This document shows, one piece after another, positions 23,393 through 32,295 of a stretch of 64,000 nucleotides of DNA. Position 1 is the stretch's first letter. Every line of letters starts with the position of its first letter. The notes under the pieces are model-generated. The model made no database searches and was not told the origin of the DNA. It saw only the letters and a program-made list of their open reading frames with translations. The position numbers and the translations under genes were made by a program. The stretch comes from Verrucomicrobiaceae bacterium E54 (lineage in GTDB: Bacteria; Verrucomicrobiota; Verrucomicrobiia; Verrucomicrobiales; Akkermansiaceae), in NCBI GenBank assembly GCA_022548915.1, contig JAKZES010000007.1:1-64000 (forward strand), given 5' to 3'.

Positions 23393-24728
23393 CGCGGGTC
23401 TTGGAAAGGGCTTCGAGCAACGCCCGGTTCAGGCGGATTCCGGCTTCGAAGTTCTCGACCGGAAAGTTCTCGTTGGGTGAATGGATCTGCGCGTCGGACA
23501 AAGCAAGACCAAGAAGGAGGGTGTCGGCTCCAAGAATCTCCCGGAAGTCCTGCACGATGGGAATGCTGCCACCCCCGCGGATCATCACGGGTTCCGCCGA
23601 GAACGCGTTCCGGAGCGCCTCCTGCGCGGCCTTGCCGAAGCGGCTGTTGGGGTCGGTCAGGTACGGCTTCCCGTCGTGGCCGGGCACCACCTCGACGGTG
23701 ACCCCCGCCGGACAGTGAGCCTCGAGGTGGCCCTTGACCTTGGCCATGATGTCCTTCGGGTCCTGATCGGGGACGAGCCGGAACGAGAGCTTCACCATCG
23801 CCTCCGCCGGAATCACCGTCTTCGAGCCCTCGCCCTGGTAGCCGCCCCCGACCCCGTTGACCTCCGCCGTCGGCCGGGCCCAGGTCTGTTCGGCCGGGCT
23901 GAACCCCTTCTCGCCGAAGAGCGAGGGAGAGCCGGTGACTTTCAGAAAATCCCCGTCCGAGACCCCGGGAACCTTCGCCCACATCTCGCGCTCCCACGCT
24001 TCAAGCTCGCGGACATCGTCGTAGAACCCCTCGACCTGAATGCGCCCGTCGGCATCGTGCAGGCTGGCGATCAACCGGCCCACCGCCGTCGCCGGATTCG
24101 CCACCGCACCCCCGAAAAGCCCCGAGTGCAGGTCCCTTTCCGGGCCCCGCAGGATGACCTCACAGCAGGCGATGCCCCGCAGGCCGTAGTCCATCGTCGG
24201 CACCCCGGGCGCCACCATGCCGGTGTCCGAGACGGCAATCACGTCGCAGGCCAGTTCTTCGCGGTGATCCCTGAGGAACGGTGCCAGGTTGGGGCTGCCG
24301 ATCTCCTCCTCGCCCTCGAACAGGAAGGTCAGGTTCACGGGAAGGTCGCCACTTTCCCGGAGGGTCTTCCCCGCCCCGATCAGGTGGGCCAGCATCTGAC
24401 CCTTGTTGTCGGCACATCCCCGCGCCCAGATCCGGCCATCGCGGATCTCCGGCTCGAAAGGAGCGCTCTCCCAAAGGTCCAACGGATCGACCGGCTGCAC
24501 GTCATAGTGGCCGTAGATCAGGACATTCAGGCGGCCCTCGCGATGCACGTTTCGGGCAAGCACCACCGGATGGCCGGGGGTATCGTGCAGGGATGCCTCG
24601 AAGCCGAAGTCCTCGGCCGTCCGCACAAGCCACCGGGCACAGGCCCGGACGTCGGCGGAATGACGCGAATCGGTCGAGATGCTCGGAAAGCGCAAGAAGC
24701 CGAAAAGTTGCTCCAGGTCGGAAGTCAT
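23385..24728 (-). CDS. M20-family metallopeptidase (dipeptidase)
   Basis: 447 residues. The two-zinc motif is complete: H in YGHYDVQP, the bridging D in RGCADNKGQ, the catalytic EE in LFEGEEEIGS, D in VSDTGM, and H near the C-terminus in QIHSPNENF. The lid/dimerisation domain sits in the middle (DLHSGLFGG). The pattern is that of the carnosinase-like M20 dipeptidases. First gene of the operon with glnS, ferredoxin and nadE. Divergent from glgA with a 120-bp gap. Start ATG at 24728; a longer frame upstream is antisense to glgA. Confidence 0.9.
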   Translation of the reverse strand: MTSDLEQLFGFLRFPSISTDSRHSADVRACARWLVRTAEDFGFEASLHDTPGHPVVLARNVHREGRLNVLIYGHYDVQPVDPLDLWESAPFEPEIRDGRIWARGCADNKGQMLAHLIGAGKTLRESGDLPVNLTFLFEGEEEIGSPNLAPFLRDHREELACDVIAVSDTGMVAPGVPTMDYGLRGIACCEVILRGPERDLHSGLFGGAVANPATAVGRLIASLHDADGRIQVEGFYDDVRELEAWEREMWAKVPGVSDGDFLKVTGSPSLFGEKGFSPAEQTWARPTAEVNGVGGGYQGEGSKTVIPAEAMVKLSFRLVPDQDPKDIMAKVKGHLEAHCPAGVTVEVVPGHDGKPYLTDPNSRFGKAAQEALRNAFSAEPVMIRGGGSIPIVQDFREILGADTLLLGLALSDAQIHSPNENFPVENFEAGIRLNRALLEALSKTRDV

Positions 24729-24848
24729 GGGCCATCCATGCCGCCCGCCCCGCAGCCCCGCAAGAGCAAACGGGAGCGGGAAATTCCTCGGCTGGGCTCG
24801 CTTTGACCTTTGCCTGTATTTCGCACCCACGTATCTTCGCGCCGCTTC

Positions 24849-26399
24849 ATGGTCAAAGCTCCGACATCCCCCTCCCCGAATGAGCGTCCGCGAATCCTCG
24901 TCGTCACTCCGGAGATCACCTACCTGCCACCCGGCATGGGCAACCTCGCCCAGCGGATGTCGGCCAAGGCCGGCGGCATGGCGGACGTGTCCGCATCCCT
25001 GGTCAAGGCCCTCTACGACCAGGGGGCCGACGTCCATGTGGCGCTGCCGAACTACCGCCGGATGTTCCACCTCGACGTCGCCCAGGTCCACGACCTCGAG
25101 TACAGCAAGGTCAGCCGGGCGCTCCCGGAGCAACGCATCCACCTCGCCGAAGACCGGGTGTTCTACCACCGCTCACGGGTTTACAGCGCCTCGGAGAACC
25201 ACCTGGTGGCCCTCGCCTTCCAGCGCGAGGTCATCAACCACATCCTTCCCCAGGTGCGTCCCCATCTGGTGCACTGCAACGACTGGATGACCGGCCTGAT
25301 CCCCCCGGTCGCCAAGCGTTTCGGCATCAAGTCGCTCTTCACCCTCCACAACATCCACACCGAAAGGACGACGATGGAGGAGATCGAGGACCGCGGCATC
25401 GACGCCGCGGACTTCTGGAAGCACCTCTACTTCGAGCGCCCTCCCTACAACTACGAGGAAAGCCGTAGTCACAACGCCGTCGACCTGCTTACCAGCGGCA
25501 TCTTCGCCGCCGACCACGTCAACACCGTCAGCCCGAAGTTTCTCAGCGAGGTCGTCGATGGATTGCATTCGCACATTCCGGCGCACATCCAGCACGAACT
25601 CCGAGCCAAGTGCCACGCCGGCTGCGCGACGGGAATCCTCAACGCGCCCGACCCAACCTTCAATCCGGTCCGCGACGAATACATCGAGGACCATTTTTCG
25701 GTGGATACCGTGATGGCCGGAAAGCGGGCCAACAAGATGCGCCTGCAACACGAACTGGGCCTGAAGCACGCCCCCGATTCGCCGCTGCTGTTCTGGCCGT
25801 CCCGACTCGACCCGGTCCAGAAGGGCTGCCAACTCGTCACCGACATCCTTCACGAAGTCATCGAGGCCTACGACCACGACCTGCTGCAGATCGCGGTGAT
25901 CGCCAGCGGGGCTCACCAGCGCTATTTCCACGAGATCGTCGAGATGTACGGCTTGCATGATCGCGTCGCCGTGCGCGACTTCGACGAGGGCCTTTCCCAC
26001 CTCGGTTACGCGGCGGCGGACTTCGTGCTCATGCCCTCCTCCTTCGAGCCCTGCGGGCTGCCGCAGATGATCGCCCCGAAATACGGCGCGCTCACCATCG
26101 CCCACAACACCGGCGGGCTCCACGACACCGTCGAACCGCTCGACCTCGAGCGAGCCCGCGGCAACGGCTTCCGTTTCGATGTCTTCGACTCCGGCGGCCT
26201 GCGCTGGGCCATCGATCAGGCGATGAATTTCCACCGCCGCCCCGTGATCGAGAAGGAGGAGCACATTCAGCGGATCATGCGCGAGGCCAAGGGCCGCTTC
26301 AACCACAACGCGACCGCCGCCGAATACATCCGGACCTACGAGAAGATCCTCGGTCACGATATCGTCGGCCATCCAATCGTCGACTCCGAAGACGAGTAG
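24849..26399 (+). CDS. glgA: Glycogen/starch synthase (GT5)
   Basis: 516 residues. N-terminal GT-B signature SAKAGGMADVSASLVKAL (the KxGGL element, here with Met for Leu), TPEITY at the start, VHCNDWMTGLIP, and FTLHNIHTE. C-terminal nucleotide-sugar site MPSSFEPCGLPQMIA. Transfers glucose from ADP- or UDP-glucose to an alpha-1,4-glucan. The Met variant and the extended 20-residue segment before the domain are slight departures. No other glg gene is adjacent. ATG at 24849 gives the family start; 13 further codons upstream are open but unsupported. Confidence 0.9.
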   Translation: MVKAPTSPSPNERPRILVVTPEITYLPPGMGNLAQRMSAKAGGMADVSASLVKALYDQGADVHVALPNYRRMFHLDVAQVHDLEYSKVSRALPEQRIHLAEDRVFYHRSRVYSASENHLVALAFQREVINHILPQVRPHLVHCNDWMTGLIPPVAKRFGIKSLFTLHNIHTERTTMEEIEDRGIDAADFWKHLYFERPPYNYEESRSHNAVDLLTSGIFAADHVNTVSPKFLSEVVDGLHSHIPAHIQHELRAKCHAGCATGILNAPDPTFNPVRDEYIEDHFSVDTVMAGKRANKMRLQHELGLKHAPDSPLLFWPSRLDPVQKGCQLVTDILHEVIEAYDHDLLQIAVIASGAHQRYFHEIVEMYGLHDRVAVRDFDEGLSHLGYAAADFVLMPSSFEPCGLPQMIAPKYGALTIAHNTGGLHDTVEPLDLERARGNGFRFDVFDSGGLRWAIDQAMNFHRRPVIEKEEHIQRIMREAKGRFNHNATAAEYIRTYEKILGHDIVGHPIVDSEDE

Positions 26400-26406
26400 G
26401 TTACCC

Positions 26407-26667
26407 TCACCGGTCGCGTTCCTCACGCAGCGCCGCAAGGGCGTCGTAGAGCGCGAACAGCATGACGAAGAGGGCCAGACCGGCGCAGAAGAGCCAGTAG
26501 ATGGCGAATCGCCAGACGGAGTCCGACAACCAACCGTCGATCCCCCAAAGCCCGAGCGCGAACATCCCGAGCAAGGTCGCCGCGAATCCCGTGAGCGCAC
26601 GCCGTCGCAGCCGTCGCTCGGCCAGAACACCCGCCGCGGTCGCCTTCCAGAGTTTCCAATCGCTCAT
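26407..26667 (-). CDS. Small membrane protein, two predicted transmembrane segments
   Basis: 86 residues from the ATG at 26667. Two hydrophobic spans at about 22-42 and 50-72 (LTGFAATLLGMFALGLWGI and AIYWLFCAGLALFVMLFAL), with a short basic N-terminal part and a C-terminal ALREERDR. The family is not recognised. A longer in-frame start would read through the duplicated tRNA tail at 26715-26736 and is spurious. Confidence 0.65.
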   Translation of the reverse strand: MSDWKLWKATAAGVLAERRLRRRALTGFAATLLGMFALGLWGIDGWLSDSVWRFAIYWLFCAGLALFVMLFALYDALAALREERDR

Positions 26668-26714
26668 CGCTTGCGGCAGTCTGGCCCGGAATGAAAATTG
26701 TTCCAGTGCATTGA

Positions 26715-26736
26715 AAAAGTGGCGGAGCGGACGGGA
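26715..26736 (-). repeat. Duplicated 3' end of tRNA-Asp (att-like direct repeat)
   Basis: 22 bases, reading AAAAGTGGCGGAGCGGACGG plus two more, are identical to 26945-26966, the last part of tRNA-Asp plus its flank. The distance is 230 bp. Between the copies is no gene, only palindromic sequence and the tRNA terminator. It resembles an attachment-site remnant or a tail repeat. Everything in 26668-26949 is accounted for by this repeat, the terminator and non-coding palindromes. Confidence 0.75.
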
Positions 26737-26909
26737 TTGCCACCGCTGCGCTCCGGCCATGCCAGCTGGCCGCGCCACGCGCGGACAAGCGGATCGCCTC
26801 CCGGTGTTCGGCTGCCTGCATTCAAACCCGGAACGCCTCGTGCCATGCTTCGCATGGCGTCGGCGGGGGTTCTCGTCCCGTCCGCAGGGCGACTCGCACC
26901 GCCCAAAAC

Positions 26910-26935
26910 AAAAAAGCCGTCCCGAAAGGACAGCT
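26910..26935 (-). terminator. Rho-independent terminator downstream of tRNA-Asp
   Basis: On the minus strand AGCTGTCC, loop, GGGACGGCT, then six T residues; about 15 bases after the tRNA CCA end. Confidence 0.85.
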
Positions 26936-26949
26936 TGATTGAGGAAAAG

Positions 26950-27026
<77 letters not shown>

Positions 27027-27053
27027 CGGTAGCGCGCCTCGCGGCGTGGGCGG

Positions 27054-27082
27054 ACGCTAGGAATCCACTCCGCCCCGTGCAA
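27054..27082 (-). promoter_or_regulatory. Promoter-like TTGCAC-N17-TAGCGT for tRNA-Asp
   Basis: Minus strand TTGCAC (27082-27077) and TAGCGT (27059-27054) at 17-base spacing, placing the start about 20 bases before the mature tRNA 5' end. Confidence 0.6.
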
Positions 27083-27185
27083 CATCAATTTTGCGGAAAT
27101 TTCGGGGCCCGACCCGATGCCGCAATCATCGGCTCAAAACCCCGGTTTGCCTTGCCCGGTGAGGTCCGTTGTCCAACCTGCACCC

Positions 27186-27530
27186 ATGAGCTACTTCCTC
27201 TTCCAGACCCTCCATGTGGCCGGCGTCCTCGGGGTTTTCGCCGCCTTGGGTGCCATTTGCCTCGGTGATTCCGAGAAGCACCGCAAGATGGCCACCATCC
27301 TTCACGGCGCCTCCTTGCTCGTCGTTCTCCTCTTCGGGCTGCACCTTCTTTTCAGCCTGAAACTGACCGGCAGCGGAGGTTGGTGGCACGTGAAAATCCT
27401 CCTTTGGCTGGTCCTCGGCGTCGCTCCCGCATTATCCCGGCGGAAGGTGCTTCCTCCCGGCATCTTGCTCGGCATCTGCCTCGCCCTCGGGACCGTTGCC
27501 GCCTTCCTCGGACTCGCCAAGCCTTTCTGA
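27186..27530 (+). CDS. Small integral membrane protein of unknown function
   Basis: 114 residues, about four hydrophobic segments: 5-25, 38-60, 68-84 and 92-110. A short charged loop (SEKHRKM) lies after the first. There is a conserved-looking LHVAGVLGVFAALGAICLG and one histidine in WWHVKILLW. The family was not identified. It precedes sdhCA by 132 bases and may be a small partner of the respiratory chain, but nothing in the sequence proves that. Confidence 0.7.
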   Translation: MSYFLFQTLHVAGVLGVFAALGAICLGDSEKHRKMATILHGASLLVVLLFGLHLLFSLKLTGSGGWWHVKILLWLVLGVAPALSRRKVLPPGILLGICLALGTVAAFLGLAKPF

Positions 27531-27594
27531 GGTGCCGCCAATCCGCACCGAGCACGCTTTTCCGTGCATTTCGCTGCATCCGCAGACTCTCCTC

Positions 27595-27623
27595 TTGCGC
27601 GGATGCCGAGCGCTTCCTAGTTA
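27595..27623 (+). promoter_or_regulatory. Promoter-like TTGCGC-N17-TAGTTA for sdhCA
   Basis: TTGCGC at 27595-27600 and TAGTTA at 27618-27623, spacing 17 bases, about 40 bases before the sdhC start. Confidence 0.45.
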
Positions 27624-27662
27624 TCTCCCGCGTAGACGGATTCCGATCATTCCACCCCGCCC

Positions 27663-28394
27663 ATGAGTTCCACCGCTTCCTGCTCACAGATCATCGACCG
27701 AGTCTGGAGATCCACCATCGGCCGCAAATACCTCGTCGCGGTCACCGGTGTCATCCTGACCCTCTTCCTCGCCGGGCACCTGACCGGCAACCTGCTCGTC
27801 TACGCGGGTCCGGAGGCCTTCAATGACTATGCCTATTTCCTCCACGACATGCTGCACGGTGCCGGGATCTGGATTTTCCGGATCGTGATGCTGGCGGCGA
27901 TCGTGATCCACATCGCGGCCACGGTCTCGCTGACCCGACAGAACCGCGCCGCGCGGCAACAGTACGAGTTCAAGAGCACGATCCAGGCGAAGAAGTCCTC
28001 GCTCATCATGGTCTGGACCGGCCTCACGATCCTGGCCTTCGTGATCTATCACCTCCTCCACTTCACCGTGCGGTGGGGCAACGAGTACAACACCGCGGAC
28101 CGCTACAAGGAAGTCGTGGTCAGAGGCGGCGAGGAGATCACGCGGCACAACGCATGGCAGATGGTCATCGACGGCTTCAACTGGTGGCCGGCGACGCTTT
28201 TCTACCTCATCGCCATCACCCTGCTGTGCTCCCACCTTTCCCACGGCGTCCAGTCGATGTTCCAGACGCTCGGACTCCGCTCCAGGAAGACCGCCAAGCC
28301 GCTGGACGTTCTCAGCGTCGGCTACGCGGCATTGATCTGGATCGGCTTCGTCTCCATTCCAGTCGCCATTCAAATCTTCAAATTCGGCTCCTAA
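27663..28394 (+). CDS. sdhC: Succinate dehydrogenase cytochrome b subunit (b558 type)
   Basis: 243 residues, five membrane spans as in the single-polypeptide, di-haem b558 anchor of Bacillus/Wolinella-type enzymes. Histidines that could bind haem are in LAGHLTGN, FLHDMLHG, IVIHIAAT, IYHLLHF and CSHLSHG. Membrane anchor and quinone-reactive subunit of complex II. Six bases separate it from sdhA. The anchor type means no separate sdhD is expected. Confidence 0.93.
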   Translation: MSSTASCSQIIDRVWRSTIGRKYLVAVTGVILTLFLAGHLTGNLLVYAGPEAFNDYAYFLHDMLHGAGIWIFRIVMLAAIVIHIAATVSLTRQNRAARQQYEFKSTIQAKKSSLIMVWTGLTILAFVIYHLLHFTVRWGNEYNTADRYKEVVVRGGEEITRHNAWQMVIDGFNWWPATLFYLIAITLLCSHLSHGVQSMFQTLGLRSRKTAKPLDVLSVGYAALIWIGFVSIPVAIQIFKFGS

Positions 28395-28400
28395 AATTCC

Positions 28401-30377
28401 ATGTCCATTGTTCTCGATAGCAAAGTTCCCTCGGGCCCGATCGACCAGAAATGGTCGAAGCACAAGCAGGACTCGGCGCTGATCAATCCAGCCAACAAAC
28501 GGAAGTTTTCCGTGATCGTGGTCGGGTCCGGCCTCGCCGGCGGCGCCGCGGCCGCGTCACTTTCCGAGCTGGGCTACAAGGTCAAGTGCTTCTGCTACCA
28601 GGACAGTGCCCGGCGTGCCCACTCGATCGCCGCCCAAGGCGGGATCAACGCCGCAAAAAACTACCAGAACGACGGCGATTCGATCTACCGCCTGTTCTAC
28701 GACACCATCAAGGGCGGTGACTTCCGCTCGCGCGAGGCCAACGTCTACCGACTGGCCGAAGTCTCGAACAACATCATCGACCAGTGCGTCGCCCAGGGGG
28801 TTCCCTTCGCCCGCGAATACGGCGGACTGCTCGACAACCGCTCGTTCGGGGGGGCGCAGGTCAAGCGGACCTTCTACGCGGCGGGCCAGACCGGGCAGCA
28901 ACTGCTGATCGGCTGCTACCAGGCGCTCAACAAGGAAATCGCCAACGGAGGCGTGGAAATGTATCCACGCACCGAGATGCTCGACATCGTGATGGTTGAC
29001 GGCCACGCCAAGGGGATCGTCGTCCGCGACATGGTCACCGGCGAGATTTCGAGCCATGCCGCCGACACCGTGATTCTCGCCACGGGCGGTTACGGCAACG
29101 TGTTCTTCCTCTCGACCAACGCCAAGGGCTGCAACGTCACCGCCGCCTGGCGCGCGGCCAGAAAGGGGGCGCTCTTCGCCAACCCCTGCTACACGCAGAT
29201 CCACCCGACCTGCATCCCGGTCAGCGGCGACTATCAGTCGAAGCTGACGCTGATGTCCGAGTCGCTGCGGAACGACGGCCGGATCTGGGTGCCGAAATCG
29301 CCGGACACCGCCGAGAAGATCCGCAAGGGCGAAATCGATCCCGGAGACGTCCCGGAAGAGGACCGCGACTACTATCTGGAGCGCAAGTATCCTTCCTTCG
29401 GCAACCTGTCGCCGCGCGACATTTCCTCACGCTCGGCTAAGGAGGTCTGCGACGAGGGGCGTGGCGTGGCCAAAACCGGCCTCGGCGTGTTCCTCGATTT
29501 CCGCGACTCGATCCAGCGACTCGGCGAAGACAAGATCCGCGCCAGCTACGGCAACCTCTTCACGATGTATGAGAAGATCGCCGGCACCAACCCCTACAAG
29601 ACGCCGATGCAGATCTATCCCGCCGTGCACTACACGATGGGCGGCCTATGGGTGGACTACAACCTCATGTCCAACGTGCCGGGCCTGCATGTCCTCGGTG
29701 AGGCGAACTACTCGGACCACGGGGCGAACCGGCTCGGAGCCTCGGCCCTCATGCAGGGCCTGGCCGACGGGTATTTCGTCATCCCGTCGACCATCGCGGT
29801 CTATCTTTCGACCCAGACGCCCGGAGCCGTCACGACCGACCACCCGGAATTCAAGAAGGTCACCGAGGATGTGACCGCGCAGACGAAGAAGCTGATCAGC
29901 ATCCAGGGCAAGCGCTCGGTCGACTCCTTCCACCGCGAGCTGGGCCTCCTGGTCTGGGACAAGTGCGGCATGGCCCGGAATCGCGAAGGCTTGAACGAGG
30001 CTCTTGAGAAGATTCCCTCCATCCGCGAGGAGTTCTGGGAAAACGTCCGCGTGACCGGCTCCGGCAGCGGACTCAACATGGAACTCGAGAAGGCCGGCCG
30101 GGTGGCCGACTTCCTGGAGTTTGCCGAGGTGATGTGCCTCGATGCCCGCGAGCGGGAGGAATCCTGCGGAGGCCACTTCCGCGAGGAGCACCAATACACC
30201 GAAGAGGACGAGGTGGTGAAGTCTGGTTACCTCTCCGCCGGCGAAGCGAAGCGCAATGACGAGGAGTTCTGCCACGTCTCGGCCTGGGAATACAAGGGCA
30301 CCGACCAAGCACCCGTTCTCCACAAGGAGGAGCTCGAGTGGGAGACGGTCAAGCCGTCGGTGCGCTCCTACAAGTAA
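28401..30377 (+). CDS. sdhA: Succinate dehydrogenase/fumarate reductase flavoprotein subunit
   Basis: 658 residues. FAD-binding [12 protein letters not shown] near residue 37. The covalent-FAD histidine is in [11 protein letters not shown]. The active-site histidine-threonine is in [10 protein letters not shown], and [16 protein letters not shown] is the second FAD motif. Long C-terminal helical region typical of the b558-type complex. Oxidises succinate to fumarate. The iron-sulfur subunit gene that usually follows is absent: the next gene, 15 bases away, is the convergent EF-hand gene. Confidence 0.96.
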   Translation: MSIVLDSKVPSGPIDQKWSKHKQDSALINPANKRKFSVIVVGSGLAGGAAAASLSELGYKVKCFCYQDSARRAHSIAAQGGINAAKNYQNDGDSIYRLFYDTIKGGDFRSREANVYRLAEVSNNIIDQCVAQGVPFAREYGGLLDNRSFGGAQVKRTFYAAGQTGQQLLIGCYQALNKEIANGGVEMYPRTEMLDIVMVDGHAKGIVVRDMVTGEISSHAADTVILATGGYGNVFFLSTNAKGCNVTAAWRAARKGALFANPCYTQIHPTCIPVSGDYQSKLTLMSESLRNDGRIWVPKSPDTAEKIRKGEIDPGDVPEEDRDYYLERKYPSFGNLSPRDISSRSAKEVCDEGRGVAKTGLGVFLDFRDSIQRLGEDKIRASYGNLFTMYEKIAGTNPYKTPMQIYPAVHYTMGGLWVDYNLMSNVPGLHVLGEANYSDHGANRLGASALMQGLADGYFVIPSTIAVYLSTQTPGAVTTDHPEFKKVTEDVTAQTKKLISIQGKRSVDSFHRELGLLVWDKCGMARNREGLNEALEKIPSIREEFWENVRVTGSGSGLNMELEKAGRVADFLEFAEVMCLDAREREESCGGHFREEHQYTEEDEVVKSGYLSAGEAKRNDEEFCHVSAWEYKGTDQAPVLHKEELEWETVKPSVRSYK

Positions 30378-30392
30378 ACCCTGGCACCGGCA

Positions 30393-31214
30393 TCAGGCTC
30401 CTTCCTCCATCATCGGAGGATGGGAATCCGGGGGACCGGGGCGATCCGGGGGACCGGGCCTTTTGTCCGGTCGGCGATCCGGCTTGCCGTCACGGGGACC
30501 CCGCCCGCGGTCAGGCCCGGGGCGGGCTTCATCCATCTCGGAGGGATCCAGTTTGAGGTCGCCGTTCTTGTCGATTTCCTCGAACCGGTCCTCCTGCGCA
30601 TCTTCGCCGAGGCGCTCGATTCCCGGGGCCTTGCGGAACTCTTCGAAGTCGAGGAATCCGTCCTTGTTGGCATCCAGTCGGGGAAACAATCCCTGCATGT
30701 CCGGTGGCCCGGGATGGTCCCTGCCATCGCGATCCGCCCCGCGGGGGCGGTCTTCCGGCGAGATTTTTCCATCTCCATTCCGGTCCAGTCGGTCAAAAAA
30801 CGGACGGCGGCGCTCTTCCGGCATCCGCTTGGCAAACGGACCCTCCAGGAACTCCGCATAATCCACCGAACCGTCGCGGTTGGTATCCAGTTGTCGCATG
30901 GCGAGCGGCGGCCGGTTCCCTTTGCCCTCGGGCGGCTTGGGAAGCTCACCCCTTCGGATGAATCCGTCGCCATCCTTGTCGAGGCGGGCGAACAGCGCCC
31001 TGCGCTTCTCTTCCGGGAGCTTTGCCAAACGCTCAAGACTCGAGAACTCTTCGAACGACACGGCACCATCCCCATCCTTGTCGGCGCCCCGGAGGAAATG
31101 GCCCCCTCCCCCGCCGTTTCGCGGGCGGTCACGGTCCCGATCCCCGTCCCCCACCTTGGCAAAGGCCGGGGCGCAGACGATCAACAAACCAAGAGTCAGT
31201 GTCGGAAGCTTCAT
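30393..31214 (-). CDS. Secreted EF-hand protein with six Ca2+-binding loops
   Basis: 273 residues. Signal peptide TLGLLIVCAPAFA. At least six DxDxDG-type loops: DKDGDGAVSFEEF, DKDGDGFIRRGEL, DTNRDGSVDYAEF, DRNGDGKISPED, DANKDGFLDFEEF and DKNGDLKLDPSEM; the last lacks the canonical glycine. The C-terminus (GPDRGRGPRDGK... PPDRPGPPD) is low-complexity, proline/arginine/glycine rich. Such proteins are common in Verrucomicrobiota and may buffer calcium or scaffold in the periplasm. The ATG at 31214 begins the signal peptide. Confidence 0.85.
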   Translation of the reverse strand: MKLPTLTLGLLIVCAPAFAKVGDGDRDRDRPRNGGGGGHFLRGADKDGDGAVSFEEFSSLERLAKLPEEKRRALFARLDKDGDGFIRRGELPKPPEGKGNRPPLAMRQLDTNRDGSVDYAEFLEGPFAKRMPEERRRPFFDRLDRNGDGKISPEDRPRGADRDGRDHPGPPDMQGLFPRLDANKDGFLDFEEFRKAPGIERLGEDAQEDRFEEIDKNGDLKLDPSEMDEARPGPDRGRGPRDGKPDRRPDKRPGPPDRPGPPDSHPPMMEEGA

Positions 31215-31343
31215 CGCAGTGGAAATTCCGGTCATGCCGGTTTCAGCAGGGTGAACCCGCGGCAGCGTTCATGGTTGCGGCCCACCCGGGAATTTTTGTT
31301 CGCGGAGCGGGCATCGACCAGTTCATTCTCCGCCACCTTCTTC

Positions 31344-32258
31344 ATGCACATTTCGGACATTCTCAGCCAACGCCGCCCGTCCTTTTCCTTCGAATTTTTT
31401 CCACCGCGCTCCGAAGCCGCGTGGGGTGAACTTTACCAGACGATCGTCGATCTCGAAAGCTACGACCCGTCGTTCGTTTCGGTGACCTACGGGGCGGGAG
31501 GGACGACCCGGGACGCGACGCACGACCTGGTCGTCCGCATCAAGGAAACCACCGGAATCCCGCCCATTCCCCACCTGACCTGCGTCGGGCACAGCGAGGC
31601 GGAAATCCAGTCCATCCTCGAACGCTACGCCGAGGCGGGCGTCGCCAACATCCTGGCATTGCGGGGCGACCCCCCGAAGGACCAGCCGGATTACGACTGG
31701 TCCGACTCCGACTTCCGCCACGCCTCGGACCTGGTGAGGTTCATCCAGCGGTTCAATGCCAGCGGCCGCCATCCCGATCCGCGGGGCTTCGGCATCGGGG
31801 TCGCGGGCTTCCCTGAAGGGCATCCCGCCACCCCCAACCGGCTGATGGAACTCGACCATCTCAAGGCGAAGGTGGATGCCGGGGCCGATTACATCTGCAC
31901 CCAGCTGTTCTTCGACAACCGAGATTTCCTCGACTTCCGTGATCGCTGCAGCCACGCCGGGATCGACGTCCCGGTCATTGCGGGACTGATGCCGGTGACG
32001 AGTACCAAGGGAATGAGCCGCATGGCCGACCTCGCGGCAGGGGCACGCTTTCCCGCCCGCCTGCTCCGGGCGCTCGACCGGGCCGGGGACGATCCGAAGT
32101 CCGTGGCGCGCGTCGGCATCCACCACGCCGCCGAGCAGGCCACCGGTCTCCTCGACGAAGGGGTCGACGGAATCCACTTCTACACGCTCAACAAGAGCGC
32201 CGCGACGCGGGAGATCTACGCCAGCCTGGGCCTCGCGCCGCGGAAAAATCCGGCGTAG
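31344..32258 (+). CDS. metF: 5,10-methylenetetrahydrofolate reductase
   Basis: 304 residues, TIM-barrel flavoprotein. FSFEFFPPRSEAAW at the N-terminus, VSVTYGAGGTTRDATHDL, IPHLTCVGHS, ILALRGDPP, KVDAGADYICTQLFFDN, and HFYTLNKS at the C-terminus are all diagnostic. Reduces methylene-THF to methyl-THF for methionine synthesis. Monocistronic here. The ATG at 31344 starts just ahead of the family N-terminus; the frame is open far upstream, but that part is antisense to the EF-hand gene. Confidence 0.95.
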   Translation: MHISDILSQRRPSFSFEFFPPRSEAAWGELYQTIVDLESYDPSFVSVTYGAGGTTRDATHDLVVRIKETTGIPPIPHLTCVGHSEAEIQSILERYAEAGVANILALRGDPPKDQPDYDWSDSDFRHASDLVRFIQRFNASGRHPDPRGFGIGVAGFPEGHPATPNRLMELDHLKAKVDAGADYICTQLFFDNRDFLDFRDRCSHAGIDVPVIAGLMPVTSTKGMSRMADLAAGARFPARLLRALDRAGDDPKSVARVGIHHAAEQATGLLDEGVDGIHFYTLNKSAATREIYASLGLAPRKNPA

Positions 32259-32295
32259 TCGCGATGCCTGCCAGGGCAGGTCGGCCCTCCGGCCA

